Of a DNA stretch of 64,000 bases, positions 33,978 through 45,150 are shown one piece after another. The translations under genes were made by a program, and so were the position numbers. The stretch covers positions 3,496,096 to 3,560,095 of the forward strand of contig CM035310.1 in assembly GCA_002900995.3 (NCBI GenBank). The letters are read 5' to 3'. Numbering within the stretch: position 1 is the stretch's first letter; each line of letters opens with the position of its first letter. This stretch comes from Ganoderma boninense. Lineage: Eukaryota > Basidiomycota > Agaricomycetes > Polyporales > Polyporaceae. Under the pieces are notes generated by a model that was given only the letters and a program-made list of their open reading frames with translations, did not search any database and was not told the origin of the DNA.

Positions 33978-35256
33978 GAGACCCTCTCCAAGGTCTCACT
34001 CGGCTGCAGGCCGTTTCACCGCGGTTGTGCTCTCTTGTTCTCGGCGCGGCCCGGCAGTGCCTTGGGGAGCACCATGCCCGCGCGATATGCTCATTCGACC
34101 ACCTCCTCGACCTATGCATCAACGCAGACATCTTCATGTCGTCTTTCCGCCAGCTCGCCGCCATGCCCCACCTGGAATACTTCTGAGCATGCCGAGTCTC
34201 GTCTGACACCATCATGCAGGCATCGTGGTGCTCACACCCACCCGCTCAGGTCTCGGCGCCCCGGCTGCAGCTGCTCTTCCTCTCTGGGCCGTGCCATCTC
34301 CTCACCACCCTCTTCGCCTCCCTCCATGCACCGAGCCTGAAAACGGTAGCGTTCACTACCATCTGCGGCGACCCGCACACGCCGACTGCCGGCTACGTCC
34401 CCTGCCTCACGGTGCTCGCGACTCCCGGCGTCCGCGCGACGCTGGAGGTGCAGCTCTCGCTCTATGGACCCTCTCCCCACGCCCGCGTGCCCCTTGCCGC
34501 ACTGTTGAATCCGCTTCTGCGCCTCCACGGTGTGGTGCACTTCGTGCTCACGTGCCACAATCGCGACCCGGACTCCGGCTCGCCGTAACGGACGCCAACT
34601 TTGCCGCGCTCGCGCGCGCGTGGCCGAACCTGTGGACGTTCAAGTTGATCGACGTGTACTGGGACACGTCCCGTGCGGACGACAAGGACGACGAGGAGGA
34701 AGACGAAGAACCTGGGGAAGGTGGAGAGACTCACGCTGGGGACGTCGATGACCGGGGACCGCCGACTCCAGAGGTCCTCCGGCTCTTCCGCGACCATTGC
34801 CCTGACCTCCGCCAGCTCGTGCTGCCCTACCTGAACCTCGATGTGGGCATCCCGCAGCTCGATCTGTCGACGCAGGCGAGCGCTCCTCTCTATGGTCTTG
34901 AGCGCCTTGTCTTTGGGGCAAAGACTTTTGTCACTTATAACCCGGAGCCCGAAGAAGAAGGTCGAGAGCGAGCGATGGAGATGGCAGAGGAGGGAGGGGT
35001 GGTGCGCGTGCTGACTGATGACAAGGCAGAGGGATGGGCGCGGTACGTCCTGGGCTTGTTCCCGAATCTGGACGAGGAGAGACGCGTTGCTGAGTGCATG
35101 TCCGTGTCGGCGGCGAGTGGCTGGGTTGAGGCGCTACAGCGATGTCGGGAGCTTCGCATCGCAAGGAGAAGCTCTCAGTCGCACTCTGGCAGTCGCGAAG
35201 TTGCAAAGTTGGCAGAGCAGGAACGGGCGTTCCTGGCCACAGGCATCTGTGGGTAA
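33978..35256 (+). pseudogene. F-box/LRR gene lacking its 5' part, frameshifted
   Basis: It aligns with 28432-30249 from about residue 175 onward. It reads TRLQAVSPRLCSL, FDHLLDLCINADIF and AMPHLEYF, then a stop. A second stretch (PRLQLLFLSGPCHLLTTLF) ends by frameshift near 34585, and the last part (ALARAWPNLWTFKL, CPDLRQLVLPYLNLDVG, EGWARYVLGLFPNL) runs open to 35256. The F-box itself is absent. The second half could encode a product only if transcribed from elsewhere. Confidence 0.78.
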
Positions 35257-36125
35257 CAGGTAGCGCCAAACTTGACCAGCATTGAGTAGATTCGGCATGC
35301 ACTGCGGATGTCCGTTGCCTCGTATCTCGGACATAACCACGCTGGCATACATCCACTTCAATTCCGGGATTGAAGACAATGTTAGCGCCGTCTTCAACTA
35401 GGTCCGAGTCTGAGGGAGTCTCCAGCCGAGCGATTGCGCGGCGTGTTTCTATCTTGCCGGAACGGCGCACTGCATTTGCCTGCAGGTCCCTAGCTGGCTG
35501 TCTCCTTGACGTTTGGATGTCCCCAGCTACATGAGACAGCTAGGAGGTGTGTCGGATTCGTGGTTTACGATGTTCTCGGCGGTGAGTAAATCATGACGAA
35601 AATGGAAAAAGGACAAAAGGTTATTGGCAGGCCCACAGAATGTCAGTCTGACCCTCGCCTGCATCCATGTTGTTCGAACGTCGAACGTATGTGCGAGCTA
35701 TACTTCCCCTCTGCCCTCGCTGATGCGTTATGTTTTGTGCATAGGAAGACTACGTCTCATGTCGGCTTCGTTCTTCCTTCGGCGACTAGAACCAGTTCAC
35801 ATGTGGGAAGCATTGCGAGTCGCCACTCCCGATCGGACTAAACCTTGCGCTTCCTCGATAGACTTGGCTCGAGATGGAGCACGCGACTGAAGGCGACCCA
35901 CACTGAATCCGATATCCATGGGATCATTATGCATGACTGCGGCAACACGCACTGGGTATCAAATGCCGCGGTTGCGCGTACCACTTGGCCATGAACGCCC
36001 ACTGTGACTCTATCGGCGGGGTAGCGGCCGTAGTATATAAGAACACTGACCATTAGCAGGACTGCCATACCATTTCAGTGAGTCTCGTTTGTCCGGAATT
36101 ACCCTCCACTCTTCAAATCTCCAGT
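35257..36125. other. intergenic, duplicate of the F-box/SDR spacer
   Basis: About 870 bp. Parts match 30250-30801, including GTAGATTCGGCATGCACTG and the sequence before the TATA box. About 35520-35830 has no counterpart and no recognised gene. Confidence 0.45.
36034..36041 (+). promoter_or_regulatory. TATA box of second SDR gene
   Basis: TATATAAG, 92 bp before the start codon at 36126, in the same context as the first SDR copy. Confidence 0.75.
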
Positions 36126-37220
36126 ATGCCATCGTACGCAGTCATAGGTGCTTCTCGTGGCATCGGCCTCGAGTACGTCCGCCAGCTGGTATGTTGAGAC
36201 CTCAATGATGTTACGAACTTGATGTTTCACTGATCACTCCTCTTTTACATAGGCTAGCCGATCCGATGCGGTGGTCTTCGCTGTCGTCCGAAACCCGGAG
36301 ACGTCGACCCATCTTCAGGACGTCACTGCGGGCTTCAAGAACATCCACATCATCGCAGGCGATGTAGCTGACCACAGCACGCTGGAGGTCAGTTCGCGGT
36401 TGTGCATACCAGTTCCAGTAATATTTGGCTAATGTAGTCGTCTACAAAGCGTGCCGCAGAGCAAGTGGCCAAGATAACCAACGGGAAGCTCGATTATTTG
36501 ATTCATAGCGCCGCCAGCATGAGCATCCATACCATTTTCAAGGGCTTCGACGACTTGTACGCGACTCTCCACGGTCTCTGTCACACCCTGTACTCACGCA
36601 GTATGCAGCCCAACCATGGAGGAGCTCGATAATGAGTTTATTTCAACCGTACGGAAACCCCCTCTCTCAGGTTCCCTCGTCGTCCTAGGAGGCTTACTTC
36701 ATGTTCGCCTCCAGTTCAAGGTGAACAGCCTCGGCCCGATTCACAGTATCACCGCCTTCCTCCCTCTGCTCCGCACGTCGACCACGAAGAAGATAATTGT
36801 GATCGGCTCAGGCGCAGCCGACCCCAAGGCCAACCAAATCCTCGGCATTGCGAACATGGCGGCTTACGGGATGACGAAGGCGGCCGCGCTCATCGCAACG
36901 ACGAAGTTTGCGATCAAGCTCAAGGACGAAGGCTTCGTCGTCGTCACCATTGCCCCAGGAATGGTGGACACGTCTGCCACGGCTGGCGCGGATCGTGCGT
37001 GCTTCTTCACACAGTTGAAGCTTCTTCCTCTGTGCTGACTCGAGGGCCCGGGTTGTCAGGCGAGGCGCTGGCCGCGATGCATGAGGAATTCACAGCTTCG
37101 AAGAACGGGGCCCAACCTGTGGCACAGACCCCCGAGGCATCAGTTGCACTGCAGCTGAAAACCATCGATGGACTGGAGGCATCGCAGAATGGTGACTTCT
37201 TGTCCATGACCGCCATCTAA
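36126..37220 (+). CDS. short-chain dehydrogenase/reductase, second copy
   Basis: Six exons: 36126-36188, 36253-36387, 36450-36556, 36609-36648, 36715-36994, 37045-37220; 266 residues, the same exon lengths as the copy at 30802. GASRGIG loop, an IHSAA variant of NNAG, YGMTK catalytic pair (Y166, K170) and, unlike the first copy, Ser147 in IGSGAAD. Both copies are open and similar along their length, although the BTB and F-box neighbours of this one have decayed, which suggests selection on the SDR. Substrate unknown. Confidence 0.85.
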
Positions 37221-38332
37221 ATCGGGTCTCTGATCGCTACGCTGTACTTGTTTCTTACCTCCTTGCGAAAATCGCATTGTCTTAGGGCCTGTCCAATAAT
37301 GTATCTCGCATTTGGAGATGAAATCGCTGGAATTTTGCAGCAAACAGAAGGCTTCAGTACACTGGCGACTTAATTGTGAAGCGCGACGTACGTGCTTAAC
37401 GGCCGACTCTACATGCGCGCTGCAGGCGCAGGGAGGGACTTTTGTGTTGATTTTAACAAATTGCCGTACATCCAAGGGATCGACCATGGCGTGTTCTATA
37501 GGAGCACAATCCATGTGTAGAGTGCGGCGCAAGCCATTAGGCGTGCATCGCGAAGATGCGAGCCATGTGCAGGAGCATTTCCGTCCGCGATCCTGGCATT
37601 GGGCTGCCTGAAAGGCTCACCACTGCCCGCAGAAGCAGCGATGACTCATTAACGAGGAGTCACGAGTGGCATGAATAAGTAAATATCGAACGGGCCATTC
37701 ATATATGAGGACACGTACATAGGAAGACTGATGGTGCGGCGAAGAACCCACCGGTGGAAGAATGAATGTCGCGAGCCCGGGATGGCCGATACGGCACTGG
37801 CAGAAGTATGAATTGCATTCCGAAGCGTCATCGTCGCGACAATAGAGGCAGGGAGTCACAGATCAACTTGAGTAAAGCCAGAAAGTGACACCGATATTCA
37901 TGGCCCAGCGGCTGGGCTGCCGAGCGATAGGATGAGCGATGCTCCTGAGCACAACAGAGCTTCAATAGGAGAGGTATTAGTTACAATGTGTTCAACTTCA
38001 AGGCGGTCAGAAGTGTACTCAGCTGAGTTTGGGGTCATCCGATGCAGGAGTACTTAGGAAGGCCGCACCTTCTTCCGGTGATCGCGTCGGCTAGTCGAGC
38101 CAGGCGCCTGTGCGTTGCTGTCCACTGACGAGCTCAGACCTGGCTCCAGCTTTCGCACCCATCGACGATCACATATCTTCTCTCAAGCTGCAAGAGAAAC
38201 TTCCCAGTGACACCTTCCATATCTTCCAGAGCTTTCTTGACCTGTATAAAATGGCCTTGGGATGCTCTTCGAATAGTAGCTCACTGGCAGCGTGTCTGCC
38301 CACTGGCAGTGGATCGCAACGCTATAGCTACT
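37221..38332. other. intergenic; left part is duplicated SDR 3' flank
   Basis: About 37280-37440 matches 31960-32210 (TTAGGGCCTGTC, GCAAACAGAAGGCTT), which marks the right end of the block duplication. The remaining 0.9 kb to the GH3 start shows no recognised gene and should contain the GH3 promoter. Confidence 0.5.
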
Positions 38333-41300
38333 ATGCTGGACTACAGGTTCTCAGCCTTGTGCGCCCTCCTCCTCACAGTCTCTGGGAATGCATCATCCTC
38401 TGCCATCAATGGCGTGCGGTCAACTAGTCCAACCTTATCCGGATCCGAGTCCTACGGAGTCTTCAACGTCTCTTCTATTGGAGCCATCACGACTGCTACA
38501 GAGACGGTCGCCACCACCAGTATGTTCGTTCTGTTGGTTTTATGAGCCTCCCTTCCTGCCGCCATCCCGTGTTCAATAGCCTCCTCTCTCAATTCTCATG
38601 GGGTTGACGTCCCTTTTGGTTCTGGTCTTACTATGTACATAAAAGCCTTGCTGAACTGCGCTGCACCACAGCACCGATCACGCTCCCCATCTCCTCCTAT
38701 CCCTTCTCTTCCTTTCCGGTCCCTTCTGCATCATCAATCCCCGGGGTATTCCCCTCGACATCCCCAAACGCACCCCCATCCGCGGGTTCCCGCCTCCTCC
38801 CTGATTTCGGCCCTGTGTGGGCAGAAGCCAAAGCAAAGGCCAAGAATTTAGTCTCGGGTTGGACGCTGGAGGAGAAGGTCAGTGCATGCACAGGCATCGG
38901 CTCCGTCGGCAACCGCTGCGGGGGCAACATCGCCGCGATCGGCGACGACTGGCCAGGTCTCTGCCTCGACGGGGGCCCGCTTGGTATGCGCTCAACGGAC
39001 TTCGTAACGGCTTTTCCTGCGGGCATCAATGCCGCTGCGACGTGGAACCGGACCTTGATCCGTGCGCGGGGCAAGGCGATCGGGCAGGAGTTCAAGGGAA
39101 AAGGTGTGAATATTGGTTTGGGTCCGATGATGAACATTGCGAGGATTCCACAAGCGGGACGGAACTGGGAGGGGTTCGGGGCTGACCCGTTCTTGTCTGG
39201 GGAGGCAGCATACGAGACGGTGCTTGGTTGGCAGGAGGGAGGGGCACAGGCATGCGCGAAGCACTTCATAAACAAGTACGTCTCCCTTTGCTCATCATAT
39301 CAAACTGATGGCTGATATTGGAACGGAATGTAGCGAACAGGAGCACTTGCGCTTTTCTGAATCATCTAACATGGACGATCGGACAGAGCACGAAAATCTA
39401 CGTCCATCCTTTTATGCGCGCCGTCCAGGCCGGCGTTACGAGCGTTATGTGCAGCTACAGTGAGTTTCTACTTGATCAATGACACGTATATACTGACTCT
39501 TTGCCCTAGACCTGGTCAACGATACCTTTGCGTGCGAGAACGACCGCACTCTTAATCAAATCCTCAAAGGCGAGCTCGGGTTTCAAGGTTTCGTTATGTC
39601 CGACTGGACCGCTCAACACTCCACCCTTGCGGGGGTTGCTGGCCTTGATGTGGGTTTTATATGCAAGGATCATGTGAGCGATACAGTAAGTTGACCTTGA
39701 CAGCAGATGTCGATGCCTGGCGACATTAGCCCTGGCTCGGGTACGAGCTACTTCGGCGCGAACCTCACTGCATTCGTTGAGAGCGGCACGATCGCTGAAG
39801 TGCGCCTGGACGACATGGCGGAACGCATCGTCGCTGCATGGTTTTTCCTCGGCCAGGACAACAACTACCCAGCTGGTGTGTTGTTTTACTTTCCGCTGTT
39901 TTGTATTTGTCTTGCGCTATCCTGAACCGGGTGTGTTTCAGTGAACTTCAACCAGGGCGCGCCACACGACCCAGCCACGAACGGGCACGTAGACGTGCAG
40001 GGGGACCACTTCAAGGTCGTGCGCGAAGTCGGCGCTGCGAGCGTAGTCATGCTCAAGAACGTTGCTGGTGCTCTACCTCTCGGCAAGCCGAGGTCGCTTG
40101 CTATTATCGGCGAGTCCTGTACCACTCTCCCTCCATCATTCTGTGTTCTGATCACTATACACCGACAGGCAACGACTCCGGCCCTTCCCTCCGTGGCTTG
40201 AACAGCTATCTTTGGCAAGCCGACATCGACGGCACCCTCGCTGCAGGATGGGGTTCAGGCAGCGCGAGCTTCCCGTACCTCATTACCCCCCTCGAGGCGA
40301 TCCAGGCTCGCGCGCGCGAAGACCGTGCCAGCGTCGCGTGGTTCCTCAGTAACTGGGACCTCGCGGGCGCCGCGGAGGCTGCGCGTGGTCAGGACGTCGC
40401 GCTCGTGTTCGCGAACGCGAACTCTGGCGAGGAACTCGCGACCGTTGACGGCAACGCGGGCGACCGCAAGAACCTCACGCTCTGGGGAAATGGGGATGCC
40501 CTGATCGGCGCCGTCGCGGCCGTCAACCCGAACACCGTCGTCGTGGTGCATTCAGTTGGGCCTGTCATTGTCGAGCCATGGATCGAGCACCCAAACGTCA
40601 CCGCGGTCCTCTGGGCGGGCCTACCGGGGCAGGAGAGCGGAAACGCGCTCGTCGACGTGCTCTACGGCGCGGTGAGCCCTTCAGGGCGACTGCCGTACAC
40701 GATCGCCAAGAACCCAGACGACTATCCTGCGAAGCTAGTTACTGCGCCCGAGAACACGACAGGGAACCCGATCTTCATCATCGACTACACGGAGGGACTA
40801 AACGTCGACTATCGCCACTTCGACGCGACCGGTATCGAGCCGCGGTTCCCATTCGGCTTCGGGCTCTCCTACACGACCTTCGCGTACTCTAACCTTAGCG
40901 TGGAGTTGATACAGCAGACCGATGCGGACTCTGTGGCACTCGAGGCGGCGTGGGTGCAGGGCGAAGCGAGTCCGAATGTCGAGGGCGGCTCAACGGCGAT
41001 CTGGCTGCACCGACCGGCATTCGAGATGTCGTTCACGATCAGCAACACTGGCAAAGTGAAGGGTGGAGAGGCAAGCGTCGTTCCTCCTCTCTTTGGTTGA
41101 TTGAACCTGCAATGCTGAACAAAACCGCAGATCCCGCAGCTGTACCTCCACTTCCCGCCAGGCGTGGGCGAGCCTCCAAACGTGCTTCGCGGGTTCTCGG
41201 ACGTTCTCCTCGAGCCGGGAGAGAGCAAGGCTGTTACCATCACGCTGTCGCGCTACGATCTTAGCGTTTGGGACAGCTCCGCACAGGGCTGGCGTAAGCC

Positions 41301-41373
41301 TGAGGGCACATTCACGTTCTCCGTGGGCGCGAGTAGTCGCGACTTCAGGTTGCACGGCACGATCCCCGTATGA
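38333..41373 (+). CDS. GH3 beta-glucosidase, secreted; one frameshift
   Basis: Eight exons: 38333-38519, 38672-39275, 39334-39459, 39510-39649, 39707-39875, 39942-40118, 40169-41070, 41131-41373; about 848 residues if one base is discounted. The N-terminus ([17 protein letters not shown]) looks like a signal peptide; a Ser/Thr/Pro-rich linker precedes the catalytic part. GH3 signatures include [23 protein letters not shown] and [12 protein letters not shown], whose Asp (about residue 337) is the expected nucleophile, then [18 protein letters not shown] and a C-terminal fibronectin-like part ([10 protein letters not shown]). Such enzymes hydrolyse cellobiose to glucose. An extra A in the run 39393-39396 shifts the frame between DDRTEHE and IYVHPF. 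The last intron uses GC-AG. Either a recent pseudogene or a base error. Confidence 0.88.
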
Positions 41374-41767
41374 ACTGTGTATGCATGCACCTTGTCAGCT
41401 ACGGTGTTCGTCAGGCTTGGGCTGATACCTCGTTCTCGACAGAGATACTAAGGCAAAATATGGTCAAATTCGAGATGTAACCGTATTCAGGCAACGAAAT
41501 AACAATGCGTAGTTAAATCCCCGGAACAATGATTCGTATCCATGCTAGAGCGATGGGCTCTGGTCGTGTCCGAAGATATGCAGATACACATAGATTTCGG
41601 GGAGGAGTGCGACCGTCACCAAGTATCATTACGAACGACATGCGCACCAAGCCCTTCTAACACTACTCGCCTGTACAATAACAAAATGTCCGGAAGATGG
41701 TTTGAAGCCCTAGAAGGTGGGTGGTTAGAAAGTCCCTGGAGAATCTGGCAGACTCTTGTCTACCTCC

Positions 41768-42895
41768 TTAATGCCGAGAAACGTCTGGATCCTGAGCCGA
41801 GTCTCCCCATCCCGGTACAGATATCCCGAGTACTTCCGGAAGCCTGTTCCACAGTTCCCTTCTCGCCTTCGCATCTCGCAGTTGGAGCTCCTCCTTGCAC
41901 TCGGCACAAACGTCGTAAAAGAACGCCTTGGTGTGGACGGCATCCACCAAGCTGGTAAGCGCCGCGCAGTCGATAACCCGAGACAGCGTCCCTCGCGTGG
42001 CCATCGACAACACCATGTCCTGCAGCGCAGCCCGACACTCGACAGCGTTCGAGCATCCTGCGCTGACCCGAATCTCCAGGGTTTCGCACATGATGTCCGC
42101 CCTCTCCTTGCACAGCTTTTCCCGTGCAGCCAAACACCGCTTGAGGTCGTCTGTGGACAGGTGCTCGACGTGCCCGTCTTCTCGCTCCAAACCGTCCAGG
42201 AGGGCGCTGGTTCCGAGCAGGCAGCAAGCATAAAGGGCGGTGGGTAACAGCGACGGGGCGTCGGTCAACCGCGCAACATTGACCACGCTAATGCACTCAT
42301 TCGAGGGCCGTCGGGCTGCGAACTTCCCGAAGCCGAAGCGCCATTTGTCAAAGTCGTCCGTGTAACGCTCCCGCAAGAGCTCCAGTGCCTGCTCTTCCAC
42401 GTCGTGAATGCAGTACTTGTGCGATAACCGCGCGAGCGCAGATAGTTCCTCGCAAGTGTGCTCGTCTTCGTCCTTCGCGTGCACCCTGGGGAGAAAAGCG
42501 AGCAGGCGGGGGGGGGGGAGTGCTGGATAAGCGAAGCAAAGCATAGAAAGCGTACATAAATAGGATACTCACCTCCTCTTGGATGTGGGCAGGAGGATAC
42601 GGAGGAGATGCAGCAAGTCCTGTGGAGAATCGGAGAGGCGCACGACGGGACATCCGTCGAATACGTCGTAGAAGTCGTCGCTCGTCGCCGTCGTCACGTC
42701 AGCGAGCACCGTCGACTGTTCGGCGAGAAGGCCGCGATAGACGCGGAATGCGATGTCGCGGGCGACGAGGATGATGTTGCCGTCCTCGATCCAGAACTCG
42801 GCGTCTTGTCGAAGACCGTGAAGTGGCGGAGGCAGCGGTGTCGCCTCGACTTTGTTAGTATCGAGGAAGGTCGGGGTAGACGAGGTCAAATCCAT
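41768..42895 (-). CDS. BTB/POZ domain protein, most divergent intact member
   Basis: Model: exon 1 42895-42573, intron 42572-42486 (87 bp, with a C-run near the acceptor), exon 2 42485-41768; 346 residues. Leader MDLTSSTPTFLDTNKVE lacks the basic motif of the others. Core: DAEFWIEDGNIILVA, FRVYRGLLAEQSTVLADV and QDLLHLLRILLP. Exon 2: CEELSALARLSHKYCIHDV, ISVVNVARLTDAPSLL, EREDGHVEHL, CSNAVEC (C-x5-C), CAEC (C-x2-C) and LPEVLGISVPGWG. The cysteine pairs are kept despite general divergence. It is the rightmost host gene before the transposon-associated region. Confidence 0.85.
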
Positions 42896-43589
42896 AGATC
42901 GCTGTGGTCCGCGGTGAGGGGCAGAGAGGTAGCCAGGGGCTGGGGAGAGAGTTTCGATCTAGTGCGGCAATGATCTGGAATATAATATACGAACTCTATG
43001 GCAGGCAGGCGACCGGCCGCACGCCGGAATCTTGCTAAGGTAACCGTGTTGCCACGCACAAACACATAATTCCCGTAGGGTACCTTGTAGTTACCATACA
43101 GCCGGGACCTATAATACCTTGGACATGTCAGCCAGCCGGCCCCGGCCCGAAGTCTCCCAAATAGCCGTGCACTCCTCCCCGGCCGGGCTCTCAAATGCTT
43201 ACTACTTATACTATCATTTCCGTCCCTTTTCGCATTATGTAACGACTTGAATGGTTTCGTGGAGCCTGGGGGTCCATCGCACAGTCGCATTTGATATCGA
43301 ACAAAGTGATATAATCAACTTGAATTCTATCATCAGCGTGTGTGGACAAGCAGGAAGGGACTGCTCTCAGGTAATGGCTACATGCGATAGCCATGCGCCT
43401 TCACACTTGCTCTAATGTCATCTCCCGGCCTAGGGTTAGAAGATGACTGTTGAAAATGTCAACGCGGCCAGGACACCGGCGCAGGCTGGGGCTTGCAGTG
43501 GCCACACCGCAGAATTCGTGGGTTCATCGGCAGCGGTATGTCCTTACATTCACATATCATAGCACCTCAACTTCATTGGGTGAAGCATA
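42896..43589. other. intergenic, nothing recognised
   Basis: About 690 bp between the divergent BTB gene and the repeat array. It contains short AACCGTG/ACCTTGTAG-type steps but no gene. The left end of the large element may lie in or near the right part of this stretch. Confidence 0.4.
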
Positions 43590-45026
43590 GCCTGTCACCG
43601 TGGAAAGGATTGTCGTCCCGACAAACCCGGCCGGGAGGTCGAGCCATCCACCGCTGGCGCCCGGCCGCGACTCACATTTCTCCCACTTCCAAAGGTCATA
43701 CCAAGGGTCTGCTGGGGCGCCTTTCAATCGCGCAGGGTATGAGAATAGAGATATCATATTTTTAGGGCGTTATTGTGACACCGCGCAAGGGGCGGAGTTC
43801 GTGCGAAGGCTGGACTTTGCTGGGGCTGCTGTCCTGGCCGGGAGACAAAGCCACCTACAGCTGACGCCCGGCCGGTGCTCCCACCTCGACTGCTTCCACA
43901 GGTCCAGCCATCGGTCGGCGGCGGTGCGTTCTTGTCGCACATTGTATACGTACAGCCTACTAAATGTGTTTTCAATATTTCTGGGACGACGGGCGGCACA
44001 CACAGATTTTCTTCCGGGGCAATCCCGGCGGGAGGCAAAGCCACGCACAGCTGACGCCCGGCCGGTGCTCCCACCTCGACTGCTTCCACAGGTCCAGCCA
44101 TCGGTCGGCGGCGGTGCGTTCTTGTCGCACATTGTATACGTACAGCCTACTAATGTGTTTTCAATATTTCTGGGACGACGGGCGGCACACAGATTTTCTT
44201 CCGGGGGGCAATCCCGGCCGGGAGGCAAAGCCACGCACAGCTGACGCCCGGCCGGTGCTCCCACCTCGACTGCTTCCACAGGTCCAGCCATCGGTCGGCG
44301 GCGGTGCGTTCTTGTCGCACATTGTATACGTACAGCCTACTAATGTGTTTTCAATATTTCTGGGACGACGGGCGGCACACAGATTTTCTTCCGGGGGGCA
44401 ATCCCGGCCGGGAGGCAAAGCCACGCACAGCTGACGCCCGGCCGGTGCTCCCACCTCGACTGCTTCCACAGGTCCACAGTCCATCGGTCGGCGGCGGTGC
44501 GTTCTTGTCGCACATTGTATACGTACAGCCTACTAATGTGTTTTCAATATTTCTGGGACGACGGGCGGCACACAGATTTTCTTCCGGGGGGCAATCCCGG
44601 CCGGGAGGCAAAGCCACCTACAGCTGACGCCCGGCCGGTGCTCCCATCTCGACTGCTTCCACAGGTCGCCGTTTGCGTCGGCCGAGGTGCGCTCTTGTCG
44701 CACATTATATACGTACAGTCTACTAATGTGTGTTGAATATTTCTGGGACGACGGGCGGCACACAGATTTTCTTCCGGGGGGCAATCCCGGCCGGGAGGCA
44801 AAGCCACCTACAGCTGACGCCCGGCCGGTGCTCCCATCTCGACTGCTTCCACAGGTCGCCGTTTGCGTCGGCCGAGGTGCGCTCTTGTCGCACATTATAT
44901 ACGTACAGTCTACTAATGTGTGTTGAATATTTCTGGGACGACGGGCGGCACACAGATTTTCTTCCGGGGGGCAATCCCGGCCGGGAGGCAAAGCCACGCA
45001 CAGCTGACGCCCGGCCGGGGCCCGGA
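43590..45026. repeat. left tandem array of about 190-bp GC-rich repeats
   Basis: Units are marked by TTCTTGTCGCACATT or CTCTTGTCGCACATT at about 43929, 44119, 44309, 44502, 44692 and 44882 (period 190-193 bp). Each contains TTTCTGGGACGACGGGCGGC, CCGGCCGGGAGGCAAAGCCA, CAGCTGACGCCCGGCCGG and CGACTGCTTCCACAGGTC. The first part (43.6-43.8 kb) is a degenerate unit. Two sub-types differ near GTCCAGCCATCGGTCGGCGG versus GTCGCCGTTTGCGTCGGCCG. The same repeat lies inverted from about 62.87 kb. Open frames within it are by-products of the GC-rich sequence. Confidence 0.93.
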
Positions 45027-45150
45027 CATGCACCTCGTCTACAAGTCGCGCTTTTTATCGACGGCTGGGCTTTCTCAATCCCTTTCCCAACATCACTACC
45101 GATACTAATATATGTAATTGTAGAGATGTACAGTCTCTGTCGACAACCTA

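Larger units (their letters stand above)
32313..37440. repeat. BTB pair / F-box / SDR module, decayed copy
   Basis: Counterpart of 25703-32210. Both BTB genes and the F-box gene are pseudogenes and about 1.3 kb is deleted between them, but the SDR gene and its TATA box are intact. Confidence 0.85.

Noticed and set aside
38697..39275. Minus-strand open frame across GH3 exon 2
   Set aside because: Antisense of a well-supported GH3 coding exon.
43590..45026. CRISPR-like periodicity
   Set aside because: Period is about 190 bp with no short constant repeat and variable spacer; the context is a fungal nuclear genome.
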